Shown: one piece after another, positions 11,501 through 23,890 of the stretch
Layout of the letters: the number at the start of each line of letters is the position of its first letter
Numbering within the stretch: position 1 is the first letter of the stretch
Source: Elysia crispata
Taxonomy: Eukaryota > Mollusca > Gastropoda > Plakobranchidae
Direction of reading: 5' to 3'
DNA length: 64,000 nucleotides
NCBI GenBank assembly: GCA_033675545.1
Contig: JAWDGP010005809.1
Coordinates: forward strand, 460,001-524,000
Made by a program: the position numbers and the translations under genes
The notes under the pieces: generated by a model
Seen by the model: only the letters and a program-made list of their open reading frames with translations
The model's database searches: none
What the model was told of the DNA's origin: nothing

Positions 11501-12024
11501 CGAGGGGGGGGGGGGATTCTTCCTTTTTTTTCTTTGTGTACCCGGTTTGCAGCGTCCGCCGACCGGCTGTTGCATTGTGGACTCTAAGAGTTTCCCACAG
11601 CATTTTATGCTAAATATCACAAAGGTTTTTTTTTTTTTTTTTCGTTCCTGAATGGCTCGCGGTTTCCAAGTTGTATATGTACAACAACGGTTGGCGGAGG
11701 CGACAGAAACGAAGCGATACAATATGGGGTTTGTCTGACGGTCAAGAAAGCTCGTGTCACGGTCCGGCCGTTAGACCAGATGTCCGTGACGGGCAGTGGC
11801 TACAGTCACATACCACTTGCAGGTTCTCACACTTGGTCTTGTGGAGTTTTGAGAAAAAGTTTTTCTGCTGAAATGAAGTGAACTGAAAGGCTTTACAAGA
11901 ACCTGCATCTTAGTCGCTTCTAGAACAGAAAAAAAAAAAAAAACGGTTCTAAGGAAATGACATGTGTTTGTAATACTTCTCTAGAAACTTGGCGAACCAA
12001 AACTCATCAGAACAAAACATTGTT
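11501..12024. other. No supported gene
   Basis: Contains poly-G (about 11,506-11,515), poly-T (about 11,624-11,642) and poly-A (about 11,931-11,943) runs. No exon is supported. Confidence 0.45.
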
Positions 12025-12227
12025 AGCAAAGTTCCCCACTCCCTGGCAAAGGTAGATCTAGAGAAACTATGAGTACTGGGACTGAACACTTGGCCGACGT
12101 CAGATCAGACACGGGTGAACACAGAGCAAAGTTCCCCACTCCCTGGCAAAGGTAGATCTAGAGAAACTATGAGTACTGGGACTGAACACTTGGCCGACGT
12201 CAGATCAGACACGGGTGAACACAGAGC
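12025..12227. repeat. Perfect 100-bp tandem duplication
   Basis: The block beginning AGCAAAGTTCCCCACTCC at 12,025 recurs at 12,125 with no difference that I can see over the full 100 bp. The identity implies a very recent duplication or an assembly artefact. Confidence 0.95.
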
Positions 12228-13019
12228 TTCTTGTCGGTGCTGCACCAGATCGAGGCCACGAGACATCACGTGATTTGATGTGAGAGTGAGTACCGCTGGT
12301 GGATGGAGAAAATGATTTCTCTGATACAATCTGAGGATGGGCTCTAGTTCCACTTCCAGTTCTGACCCACAAGGCGCCCTGAGGGACTCGAGAGATGAAA
12401 TGTATAGCCGTCACAAGCAAGATTTTATCACATCCCAAATTGTGATGACAACAATTTCTGATCCACCAATTTATGATGACATCCATCTCTAATTCATTGA
12501 TGTATACTGGCACCCAAGAAACCATGGTGACAGCCATTCCTGTCTTCCCAAGGCCTGTTAACACCAATTCCTGCTTAAGTCGAATATATGGCCAATTCGA
12601 ACCTCAAGTTTCCCCCATTTTACGGTTAGCTGGACGAGTTAGATTTACGTAGAATAACACTTTATCTTGTCCTGGTCTTTGTTACAAAGCTTCACACCAG
12701 TACCCGTGATGTACGCAGTGTGGCACCTACCTATCCACGGACTCCTCATGTCACTGACACTGTGAATGTGAGGCAACAACTGATCTAGCCAGCCTCTCAA
12801 CAGCTCACAGTCGACTCAGTCTAGTGTTCTCCACATCTCTCTCCATCCATCACACCAGGAACCTCTTTGAAGCTCACGCTGGTGGATTAAGCCTGGGAAA
12901 AAGCATCTAAGGCTCAAAGCCGAGAAGTTTACAAGGTTCTTTGAGACCAGAAGATCGAGGGACTGGTGAAACGTGCCGGTTTGGTGCAAGGATAGCTCGC
13001 TAGGGCTAGGGTATGAGTC
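12228..13019. other. No supported gene
   Basis: Single-copy-looking sequence with short open frames on the minus strand but no exon with convincing borders. Confidence 0.45.
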
Positions 13020-14271
<1,252 letters not shown>

Positions 14272-14347
<76 letters not shown>

Positions 14348-14366
14348 GGAGAGAGAGAGAAAGGAA
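14272..14366. repeat. (GA)n followed by poly-G
   Basis: About 65 bp of GA runs into a G tract of about 12 and then more GA and AAGGA purine sequence. Confidence 0.95.
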
Positions 14367-14829
14367 GTGAGAGAGATGGGACAATTTTTTCCCCCACAAG
14401 CCAAAGTAATAAACTGCACATTGTGACTACTTCGGTTATGATTAGGCCGAGTGATAGCTCCGATATCTGCAGCATCTCGTGAACAATTCTGAGACGTTAA
14501 TCCATACAGCACGACACAGACAGAGAAATCTTCATGTCCGCTCGAGTGAAAATCCGAGACTCCAGACAGGGACCCGAGATCCTCACAGCGGCACCTCACC
14601 TGACAAACGTGGCCAGTGGAAACATACACAACAACGCAACTTATAGAGATCTACACGGTGCCCTGCTACTTGGAAAAGAAGACGTAGCCACCATATCCAC
14701 ATTCGTTTCTTCAAACCAGCCTGTCAGAGGAAGCACCCAAAAGAAAGAAGAAGAAAAAAAACTGTAACATTAACAAGCTTCGAAATTAAACAAGGTGCGG
14801 GCGAAGGGATGGTTTCCTCTGGAAGGTTT

Positions 14830-14830
14830 G

Positions 14831-14871
<41 letters not shown>

Positions 14872-14916
14872 CACTCACACACACACACTCACTCACACAC
14901 ACAAACACTCACAAAC
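14830..14916. repeat. (CA)n microsatellite with CTCA interruptions
   Basis: CA repeats interrupted by AA and CTCA over about 85 bp. Confidence 0.93.
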
Positions 14917-15093
14917 GACATGAAAGGCTGGAGTGTGCAGATTTGTTTTCAATGCTGGCGTTTTTATGTTTTAAATTGTTTCTCTAATGTCGGACATCTT
15001 TTTTTGTTTCCTCCTTCCTTAAAAATCCGTTAACGGTGAGCTGCACTGCGGCGAGACTGTCGTCAGAGATAAGAGCTTGTTCCAGGAGATTTC

Positions 15094-15205
15094 TCTCTCA
15101 GTAGAACTTGGAAAGGGAGATGATTGTCTCTCACAGCACAGGAGAACTTGGAAAGGGAGATAACTGTCTCTCAAAGTGGAAGTTGAAAAGGGAGATGAAC
15201 GTCAT
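15094..15205. repeat. ~41-bp repeat containing AAAGGGAGAT, three copies
   Basis: The block with AACTTGGAAAGGGAGAT followed by TGTCTCTCA occurs near 15,105 and 15,146, with a third diverged copy near 15,180. The core word AAGGGAGATAA is scattered elsewhere in the window. Confidence 0.75.
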
Positions 15206-15447
15206 GCCACGGCTCATCCCTTCATAAACTGTTAACTTGTCTCTTATGTGTGATAAATCCTGAGTGTATCATTGGCGCTCGCCAAACTTCCATTGTTCCC
15301 GGGATCTGATAGCCCGGAAACATCCCTCGAAGTTCAGCACAAAGTGAGCTGTTTCGGCTTTACAAGCCAGGGGAGCCCAGGCTATAGAACTTCTAACGGT
15401 AGCTGTAGTGGTGGCGACCAGATATAGAAATAGAGTATCTCCATGTC

Positions 15448-15469
15448 CCTCTCTCTCTCTGTGTCTCTG

Positions 15470-15502
<33 letters not shown>

Positions 15503-15510
15503 TTCTCTGA
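15448..15510. repeat. (CT)n/(CTGT)n microsatellite
   Basis: Imperfect CT and TCTG repeats of about 60 bp. Confidence 0.9.
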
Positions 15511-15979
15511 CGGAGATGAAAACCCAAACAGACCCAGGAGCGGCGAAAACAATCGCCATGTTGTGTTTCTGATCCCCAATCCACCATAAACAGACAGAGC
15601 GTGCCAAGCACAAAAGAAAACAAATCTGGTTCGAGCGTCACGAACGTGTTGAGAGAAAAGGTCAGGCTAGGACTGGACAATGGGTGGACAAAGCACTGGA
15701 CTCTAAACTCGGTAAACACTGCTGCTTCTCTAGCTTAATATGGCGAATGACCAACAAATAAGGGGAGAAACGGTTCTACAGTGTCTGCCGGGTGAGGAAT
15801 CGGGAGGGGTGGGTATGTTGAAAACTTGTAGAAAGAGGGATTCAGCCACGGGCAAGATCTAACTGTTCCAAAAGCGTTGTGACAATACTGTTCACAGTAG
15901 CTTCGGTGAGTTGGGCTGAACCGCTGGGACAACATGTTGCGGTCCACGCTGGCTTGGAGTGTGGCATGTTGCTCCCTGT

Positions 15980-16778
15980 GCACAGCATCAGACATGATAA
16001 ATGCTATCCAATGCTCTCTGTGTGCAGCATCAGACATGATAGATGCTATCCAATGCTCTCTGTGTGCAGCATCAGACATGATAGATGCTATCCAATGCTC
16101 TCTGTGTGCAGCATCAGACATGATAGATGCTATCCAATGCTCTCTGTGTGCAGCATCAGACATGATAGATGCTATCCAATGCTCTTTGTGCGCAGCATCA
16201 GACATGATAGATGCTATCCAATGCTCTTTGTGCGCAGCATCAGACATGATCGACGCTATCCAATGCTCTTTGTGCGCAGCATCAGACATGATAGATGCTA
16301 TCCAATGCTCTCTGTGTGCAGCATCAGACATGATAGATGCTATCCAATGCTCTTTGCGCGCAGCATCAGATATGATAGATGCTATCCAATGCTCTTTGTG
16401 CGAAGCATCAGACATGATAGATGCTATCCAATGCTCTTTGCGCGCAGCATCAGATATGATAGATGCTATCCAATGCTCTCTGTGCGCAGCATCAGACATG
16501 ATAGATGATACCCAATGCTCTCTGTGCGCAGCATCAGACATGATAGATGCTATCCAATGCTCTCTGTGTGCAGCATCAGACATGATAGATGCTATCCAGT
16601 GCTCTCTGTGCGCAGCATCAGACATGATAGATGCTATCCAGTGCTCTCTGTGCGCAGCATTAGACATGATAGATGCTATCCAATGCTCTCTGTGCGCAGC
16701 ATAAGACATGATAGATGCTATTCAATGCTCTCTGTATGCAGCATCAGACATGATAGATGCTGTCCAATGCTGGCTGCA
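15980..16778. repeat. 42-bp minisatellite, about 19 copies, open on both strands
   Basis: The unit contains GACATGATAGATGCTATC and repeats every 42 bp, about 19 times, with few substitutions. As 42 is a multiple of three and the unit lacks stops in several frames, long frames run on both strands. The plus frame repeats ASDMIDAIQCSLCA. The minus frame repeats MSDAAHREHWIASI and continues through unique sequence to a stop at 15,735. No splice or domain evidence makes either a gene. Confidence 0.95.
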
Positions 16779-17519
16779 CATTGTAATGATGGTTGATTCA
16801 TAGGTTTCTCAGTCTATGGAACAAGGCGATTCTATGTGTGTATGCAGCGCACTGGTCAATCACTGCTCCCGGCTACCAAAGATCATGACAGCACTTGCCA
16901 CGGTTATTTCACAATGATGGACATAACACATCGCGAGCTTATGATTCCATTTTGCTGTAACAGAAAATGACTCTACGACGAAATACTATCTGGATTGACA
17001 CGCTTTATTAGTTGCTGTGAACATAAAACTAGGCAGTAATAGATTGGGAAGGCTTCAGGGGGGAAAAAAACCTTCGTCATTATTTTGTGTTCTGTTAAGA
17101 TAAAAACTTACTGTTTCTTTGTAGACAAATACCAAGTGATTCCTCACATTAACTGAGTGTACAGTTTTGAATGCCCTCCCTTCTTTCTCCTCTAATTTTC
17201 TTCCTCCTTCTTTCTCTTCCTTATTTTCTGTCTCAAACTCTGTTTCAGTCTCTCTCTTTAATTTGTGTTTCTTCTTCTATCTTTCTGATCTATCTTTTTC
17301 AATCTAATCAAGGTGTATCCCAGCTATCTCTCTCTCTTCCCCCCCCCCCCCCCCCCCTGTTCCCGCCAGCCTGAATCTACCTGTTACACCATCGAGTGCC
17401 GAGATAATAACCATAATAAAAACAACCTTTGAAGATTTTATAGAGAGCACGCACTAACCGGGTGTCGTAAATTCTCCGATCTTAGGAAGCAGCGCGAGTC
17501 AAACCCTAGGGGGACACGT
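16779..17519. other. No supported gene; pyrimidine-rich stretch
   Basis: Unique AT-rich sequence to about 17,160, then a long degenerate CT-rich stretch ending in a poly-C tract (about 17,340-17,358). No exon is supported. Confidence 0.45.
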
Positions 17520-17781
17520 GTGGTACAAGTAGTGAGTGCGGCGGGTACTAACGCGATACATCTTCCCTCCAACCTCCGCCCCACAGGTGGCTGGCATTAC
17601 ACCTTGCCATTAAGCTGGTGCCGAGCTAACTCGACACTAATGAACACAAGTCTTTGTCCTGCAATTAGCCTTCGCCGCCGCTTTATGGCCGTTCGTTCCG
17701 TGTTGTATATGGCAGGCAGCCAGAGCCTACATCCAGAGATGAAAGACCTGGTAAAGTTGAAGTCCCTGGGTCTTCTGCTAG
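17520..17781. promoter_or_regulatory. Candidate conserved non-coding block or weak ORF
   Basis: Repeat-free, GC-balanced island with homeodomain-like words (CTAATGAACACAAG, GCAATTAGCC, TTTATGGCC). A plus-strand frame of 92 codons crosses it (to 17,798), and a pyrimidine-rich acceptor (CCGCCCCACAG) lies near 17,586. The frame resembles no family I know. Regulatory DNA and a short exon are both possible. Confidence 0.2.
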
Positions 17782-17858
17782 GAAGTTGGTCTCACTAAAC
17801 CGCTCATCGAAGCAGTGCATGCTGGGCTGCTAACAAGAAGAGGGAGATTCTACTTAGG
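17782..17858 (+). CDS. Candidate small internal exon, plus strand
   Basis: Bounded by TCTTCTGCTAG (acceptor) and TTAGG|GTAAGTGA, a near-perfect donor. It is 77 nt long with one open frame reading EVGLTKPLIEAVHAGLL then TRRGRFYL plus two bases. The EAVHAGLL portion faintly resembles plectin-type repeats, but the match is too short to assert. All frames should be tested against transcripts. Confidence 0.25.
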
Positions 17859-17894
17859 GTAAGTGATGTAGCCTGCAAGACCTTTATAACATGA

Positions 17895-18190
17895 ACACTG
17901 CGGGCAGTTCACACAATACGCGAATTGTGCCCAGCGCCAAAGCCTACAGGACGTCTACAACTTGGGCACTGAGGGCAGAACACACAGTACGGGGGTTGTG
18001 CCCAGCGCCAAAGCCTACAGGACGTCTAGAACCTGGGTACCGAGGGCAGAACACACAATACGGGGGTTGTGCCCAGCGCCAAAGCCTACAGGACGTCTAG
18101 AACCTGGGTACCGAGGGCAGAACACACAATACGGGGGTTGTGCCCAGCGCCAAAGCCTACAGGACGTCTAGAACCTGGGTACCGAGGGCA
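17895..18190. repeat. 71-bp minisatellite, four copies
   Basis: CCAGCGCCAAAGCC recurs at 17,931, 18,002, 18,073 and 18,144, an exact 71-bp period. Copies two to four are almost identical. As 71 is not a multiple of three, open frames here shift between units and are not coding. Confidence 0.95.
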
Positions 18191-19200
18191 CCGCAGACTG
18201 AACAGAAGGAGCGCTTTCTGAGCACCAACGTCTGGAATTAAATTTTTTAGGATATTTATAACTTGGGCAGTGTTGGTAGCGCAGACAGACTAGCAGAAGC
18301 AGCGTTGCAGACTCTCAAACCTCAGACCCGCTTGACTTGTGATCCATCACAGGAATGACCTTAGGTGCTGTCGAGTGGACGGTTCTTGTTTCGGCAGGAT
18401 AACACAGGGTGATAAGAGCATCGAGCTCTAGTGTTTGGCTTCGCATGGATTCCAGCAATTACGCACACACACACACAGCTAATTCTGAATGATATTACTT
18501 TGATTCTGTTCAAACTGGTTGGGAAGGTACAGTTTACTGTCGGGTCAATAAGCTGATAAGCTATTGAAATCCCCATAGGTATCTCGATGAGAGAAGCAGA
18601 GACCAGGCACGGAGTAACTGTGATACGCCAGAGCTTGGCCAATCTCTTCCAGACCCGAGCATGCTCGAAGCTCAAATGGCACAATATTGACTCTTCCACG
18701 AAAGGTGCCGACGGCGCGGGATCCAAACATCTCCAGCAGCAGCAGGTAAACCCTAGCGCTGATCATTCACACCAGACTAGATCTAGCAGCAGACTTAGCG
18801 CTGCACTCACAGCAATCTTCAGCTCGGTCGGGGAAACCCGATACTACCACAGGGTGCAGGAGGCAAGTCGGCTCAGCACACGCCTGCTGTCTGAACCATC
18901 CTGGATCTATCTATCTACAGCGTTGAGGAGTGTGGAGTGTGGAGTGTGGCCTACTGGTTGAGGGCGAAAAGTGGGCCAGATACTGGCTTCAGCCGGGGGC
19001 GGGAGACGGAGGTTAGGTAGGTAGGTAGCTGTGAAAGTGTGTGAGTGAGCGAAATAGAGAGAGATACAAAGACGAAAGAGCTTAACAAGAGAGAGAGTCC
19101 GAGAGATAAATATATACACATACTAGGAGAAACAGAAGCAGGCTGAGAGCAAGGGTTTTTTTGCGGGGAAAGGAGTGGAGGGATGTACGAAGAAAGAGAT
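18191..19200. other. No confident gene; weak plus-strand exon signal
   Basis: A plus-strand frame starting at the ATG at 18,587 runs 53 codons to CAGCAGCAG|GTAAAC near 18,747, a possible donor. A CCCCATAG acceptor-like site lies just upstream. The encoded segment (it includes QSLANLFQTRACSKLKWH) matches nothing I know, and the reverse strand is equally open, so I do not call it. The stretch 18,960-19,200 grades into purine-rich sequence. Confidence 0.3.
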
Positions 19201-19212
19201 ACCGATACCGAG

Positions 19213-19295
<83 letters not shown>

Positions 19296-19312
19296 CAGAG
19301 ACAGACAGACAG
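19201..19312. repeat. (GA)n microsatellite, left arm of an inverted pair
   Basis: About 80 bp of pure GA (19,216-19,294) followed by GACA units. It faces the TC tract at 19,501-19,583. Confidence 0.95.
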
Positions 19313-19498
19313 ACTACTACTAACCGACAGCCCAAACAGAGCAATTGTTGCGATGGATTTATGACGCTCTTGAAACACAAATGTTTTTATTTTTCTTTGT
19401 TCCATTCATTTAAGGACTGGCCTAAACGCGTTAGAAAACACAGCCCACCACAAAAGGCAAAAGATTCCCACAACAAACACCAGCAGAGTACACAAAAT

Positions 19499-19500
<2 letters not shown>

Positions 19501-19583
<83 letters not shown>
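19501..19583. repeat. (TC)n microsatellite, right arm of an inverted pair
   Basis: About 82 bp of pure CT/TC. With the GA tract about 205 bp upstream it forms a long inverted repeat able to make a stem of roughly 80 bp. Confidence 0.95.
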
Positions 19584-19587
<4 letters not shown>

Positions 19588-19680
19588 TAAGGATGTAGAA
19601 GGGGGAAAATTAACAACACGGTACAGTTAGTTTTCATAACCTAGGACACCTATAAAGTTTAGAGTAGATTTCAACCGCTG

Positions 19681-19752
19681 GCACACACACACACACACAC
19701 TCTTCTCTCTCTCTCTACCTATTTCTATCTGTCTGTCTGTCTGTCTCTGTGT
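19681..19752. repeat. (CA)n(CT)n(CTGT)n compound microsatellite
   Basis: A CA run, then a CT run, then CTGT tetranucleotides within about 70 bp. Confidence 0.9.
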
Positions 19753-20262
19753 CACCTCCCTATCTGACTCTCTCGGATCTGCTTCATCTGACACCACCTT
19801 CCTGTTCCCGACTCTCATTGGATGAAAGAACTCCCGACTGAAACTGCTGTCATCTCAACCACACGCTGAGCACGAAATGAAGAGCGAAGGAAAGAAACTC
19901 TCGCAGGGCAATCTCTCCAATCAGTGACTCGCTGTGGCGGTTTGGTCTAATGACCAGTCTCGGAGTCAGACAGCTAAGCACCTCTTACCGCTGCAGGGCT
20001 GGCCGGCCCTTGAGGCAGGGTCATTCAGTCACAGCCATCCCAGCGATTGTCATCACTGGCCTGGGATAATGCAACCCCTCAACCCCAACCTTTCCATCCC
20101 TCTCTTGAGAGAACAGGCCCAGGAGTCTGTGCGGAGTCGGGCGCGCCAGATTTGAATTTTTATGGCGTTCTAAGCGATAAGCTTATGAGACGATATAGTG
20201 TAGCAGTCTCAGGGCAAAAGTGAAGAAAGAGGTACACAGGTCAAATAGAGGCGGGGGATAGA

Positions 20263-20365
<103 letters not shown>

Positions 20366-20647
20366 GGTGGGATATGTTGAGTGGTAGCACGAATGCCTGG
20401 CTGTCGAGGAGGTGATGAACAACACAGTCCAGCCCCCCAGCTCCCTGGTGTGTCTCCTACACTCCAAAACACACTAGGTCTCTAATTAATATCTTCATGT
20501 TTGTAATAGAATACCTGTGACAGTGGGGGAAGAATGGCGACACACAGAGTGAGAGCAGGACGAAGTATCACTATGTCCACGTGTTCTGTTCTGTTGTAAG
20601 TATTCGAGAGGCATGAAAAGGGCAATGGGTTCTGAGGTCTAACAGAG

Positions 20648-20648
<1 letters not shown>

Positions 20649-20734
<86 letters not shown>
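20649..20734. repeat. (GA)n microsatellite
   Basis: About 83 bp of pure GA, followed by degenerate GACAGGAGAGA units to about 20,790. Confidence 0.95.
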
Positions 20735-20736
<2 letters not shown>

Positions 20737-20947
20737 CAGACAAGACAGGAGAGAGAAACACACAGACAGGAGAGAGAAACAAAGACAGAGACATGCAGAC
20801 AGCCAGACTGACAGAGACGTGAACTGATGAAGATAGACACAGATGAAAAACGGTTTCAAAAAGACAAATGGGGAATTCAGAAGCTAATTAAAATCGAGGC
20901 ACACGGACTCTGACAGACAAATAGACAGACAGGCTGAAGAGACCTAC

Positions 20948-21072
20948 CTCCAGTAGTGCAGACTGAGCCCTGGACAGCCCCCACATCTGGAGCATCCTCT
21001 GGAGGTGTCTGTGGAGGCCACGCCTTTCTCACCGCCCCGGGGACCGTTGGCGTTCACGGCAGTCGTGTAATC
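20948..21072 (-). CDS. Exon of a PET/LIM-type protein (testin/Limpet-like)
   Basis: The segment is bounded on the minus strand by TTGTTTCTCCCAG (strong acceptor) and CTGGAG|GTAGGTC (good donor). It is 125 nt long: 41 codons in phase 0 plus two bases that complete an Arg codon. The end reads GCSRCGGCPGLSLHYWR, a C-x2-C-x2-C-P-G-x-x-L-H-x-W-R pattern. Testin and Limpet-type cytoskeletal LIM proteins carry this kind of cysteine segment, followed by a Lys/Arg and a second cysteine pair, just before the PET domain. The next exon should supply those cysteines and the PET domain at lower coordinates, but I could not locate it among the repeats. The part before the motif (DYTTAVNANGPRGGEKG) looks disordered. 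A minor alternative is an unrelated cysteine-rich exon. Confidence 0.65.
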
Positions 21073-21204
21073 CTGGGAGAAACAACAACACATTGCGACT
21101 CTCATCTTCAGCAGCCAGCTATAGATTTTAGTCTATGTGAACAGGGTATGCAGTCAGACATATCGACAGTGATACCGCGCTGATAACTACTCTCCGGTTC
21201 GGGG

Positions 21205-21265
21205 TGAGAGAGAGATAGATAGATAGAGAAAGACAGAGAGAAAGATGAGGGAGAGAGAGAGAGAA

Positions 21266-21342
<77 letters not shown>
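21205..21342. repeat. (GA)n microsatellite with GATA and GAAA interruptions
   Basis: Degenerate GATAGA/GAAAGA units lead into about 75 bp of pure GA. It lies about 130 bp from the PET/LIM exon, on the upstream side of that minus-strand exon. Confidence 0.95.
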
Positions 21343-21343
<1 letters not shown>

Positions 21344-21632
21344 AGAGCTGCCGGAACTTTCTTGTGATCAACTTGGACCGTACAACATGAAATGATTTTA
21401 ATGTCCACACTTTGGGCTTTCAGAGCCAGCATTAATAGAGACAGTCGGTGGAAGGAAGGACAAGAAAATAAACTTAAAAAAAAAATAAAGGTTTCTCGAC
21501 TAACCAAATTGAGGGACACAATGACCTACAGGTACGATAATAAACTTGATTATTTATAATCCACATCTACATGTATTTAATGATTCTGTGTTGAACTCGG
21601 ATATAATTTACAGATCAAGACTTTACAAGCAC

Positions 21633-21649
21633 GAGAGAGATAGAGAGAG

Positions 21650-21722
<73 letters not shown>
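21633..21722. repeat. (GA)n microsatellite
   Basis: GAGAGA with GAAA interruptions at both ends, about 85 bp, followed by a short GT tract. Confidence 0.93.
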
Positions 21723-21723
<1 letters not shown>

Positions 21724-22199
21724 TCTGTGAGTGTGTGTGTGGTCAGGCGGGGTGGGGTATCGTGGACATGTCAGGCATCCTCACAGTGACGCCATCTTAT
21801 TCCCATTTCACATTGTTAAAAATCCACAACTTTTCAACTTGTGTGAACATTATTGTCTGGGTTTCCACGTATTTCAAGATGTCATGATCTAGACTCAAGC
21901 CTTATCTTATCTACTGAGTAGTGTAACCGACGCCACAGGTTAGATCGCGGCATTGGCATTATTATACTCTCAATTCTTTTCTCAACATTTATGTTACCAT
22001 AAGATGACAATCTTCTAACTTAGTGGACATTAAGACAAAGCGATTTTATGGAAAATGCTAGCTCATCGCTACATCATTATGTTTGTGGAACCCAGGGAAC
22101 GCTCTGCTTCAGCAGACCACGGTGAGATGGTAGACTGCATGGATCGTCTGTCTCTGTGTGTAGTTGTAAATATATACCAACTGAAATGTAATTTATAAG
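21723..22199. other. No supported gene
   Basis: Unique AT-rich sequence. Nothing recognisable. Confidence 0.45.
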
Positions 22200-22430
22200 C
22201 TTTTGAATTTTCATTGCCAATGGTGTTTAGACGCAATTAAACTCTTGTCATCACCTGCTGACGCTGGCGGCCAAGCTCAGTCAAAACCAACAATCGTTTG
22301 TCGAGCTTTGAATAACAAACTTGGTCGTTTGCTGATTGGCCCTGCCCAGCTTTGTTACAGTCTTCTGCGGATAAACACTGCTGCACGTAGTGAAGATGGT
22401 TAAGGGTTTTTGATGCTTTCACTAATTGTT
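22200..22430. promoter_or_regulatory. Candidate conserved non-coding or enhancer-like block
   Basis: Repeat-free island. It combines an E-box (TCACCTGC), a homeodomain-like CAATTAAAC, SOX-like words (AACAATCG, ATAACAAAC) and two inverted CCAAT boxes (GATTGGCC, CCAATGG) within 200 bases. Frames on both strands are short. The call rests on motif density only. Confidence 0.22.
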
Positions 22431-22754
22431 TGATAACACGCCCTGGAAAGGAAAGTCTTCTAAGTTCTAATAAAAAAAGTTTGTTTTTAATATGCTGATA
22501 GTTATTATGAGGCGGGTATCATTTATAAATTAATTTATGGGTTCATTTTTATTCCAAGGAGGCTTAAATACACTTGATTTTAACGAGACGTATTTTAGAA
22601 TGTAACTCCAAAATCTGGTGTCCGTTTATGTCAACTATTGCTACAATCGCAATGCTGTTAGACTCTTGAGTTTATTCGGATGGGTTTCGAATGGTTGGAA
22701 AAAATATTTGAGGAGTTCTGATACTGATAACCTAACCGAATGATTGCAATATTA

Positions 22755-23745
22755 TATTAATGCTGTTGTAACCTACGGGAGTGTTTAGATCATTTTGTTA
22801 ATGGTGTTGTAACCTGTGGGTGTGTTTAGATCATTTTGTTAATGGTGTTGTAACCTATGGGAGTGTTTAGATCATTTTGTTAATGGTGTTGCAACCTATG
22901 GGAATGTTTCGATCATTTTGTTAATGGTGGTGTAACCAACGTATGGGAATGTTTGGATCATTTTGTTAATGGTGTTGCAACCTATGGGAATGTTTGGATC
23001 ATTTTGTTAATGGTGTTGTAACCAACTTATGGGAATGTTTGGATCCTTTTGTTAATAGTGTTGTAACCAACGTATGGGAATGTTTGGATCATTTTGTTTA
23101 TGGTGTTGTAACCAACTTATGGAATGTTTGGATCATTTTGTTAATGGTGTTGTAACCAACCTATGGAAATGTTTGGATCATTTTGTTAATGGTGTTGTAA
23201 CCTACCCGAATGGTTGTGGTTATTTTATCAAAGGTGTTGTTACCAACCCGAATGGTTGTGGTTATTTTATCAAAGGTGTTGTTACCAACCCGAATGGTTG
23301 TGGTTATTGTTAATGGTGGTGTGACCTATGGGAATGTTTGAATCATTTTGTTAATGGTGTTGTAACCTACCCGAATGGTTGCGGTTATTTTATCAAAGGT
23401 GTTGTTACCAACCCGAATGGTTGTGGTTATTTTATCAAAGGTGTTGTTACCAACCCAAATGGTTGTGGTCATTTTATCAAAGGTGTTGTTACCTACCCGA
23501 ATGGTTGTGGTCATTTTATGATATTGTAACCTACCCGAATGGTTTTGGTCATCTTTTTGGTGTTGTAACCTACCCGAATCGTAAGGTCATTCTATTGGTG
23601 TTCTAATCGAACTGAATGGTTGGACCATCATATTAGTGGTGTCGTAACCAAACAAATGGTTGGGGTCATAATTATTATCAATGGTGTTGTAACCTACCCG
23701 ATTGCTTGTCATTTTATTAACGGCATTGTCACCTACCCGGATGGT
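22755..23745. repeat. 41-bp minisatellite, roughly 22 copies, two sub-families
   Basis: CATTTTGTTAATGGTG recurs at 22,791, 22,832, 22,873 and 22,914, a 41-bp period, then with small insertions. From about 23,200 the unit shifts to a second type containing CCGAATGGTTGTGGTTATTT. Units decay towards 23,740. Confidence 0.92.
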
Positions 23746-23890
23746 TGGATCATCACTGAAGTTGACGGGCACGTAGTATCTCCCACGCTTTGTGGTTGGC
23801 CCGGGCACTTCGCCCGTCACCCCAGCATCGCCACTGCTTGGGTCGGGGTTTGAATCCAGGCACGGGGAACTGCCCCCTGTTGCCATGATT
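23746..23890 (+). mobile_element. tRNA-derived SINE-like fragment
   Basis: CGGGGTTTGAATCCAGG at about 23,844-23,860 fits a Pol III B-box. A degenerate A-box-like TGGTTGGCCCGGGC lies about 50 bases upstream. The whole block is GC-rich against AT-rich surroundings and abuts the end of the 41-bp array. Family unknown. Confidence 0.4.

Noticed and set aside
15735..16709. 324-codon minus-strand frame as a repeat protein
   Set aside because: Open frames on both strands and several registers are expected from a stop-free 42-bp unit. No splice or homology evidence.
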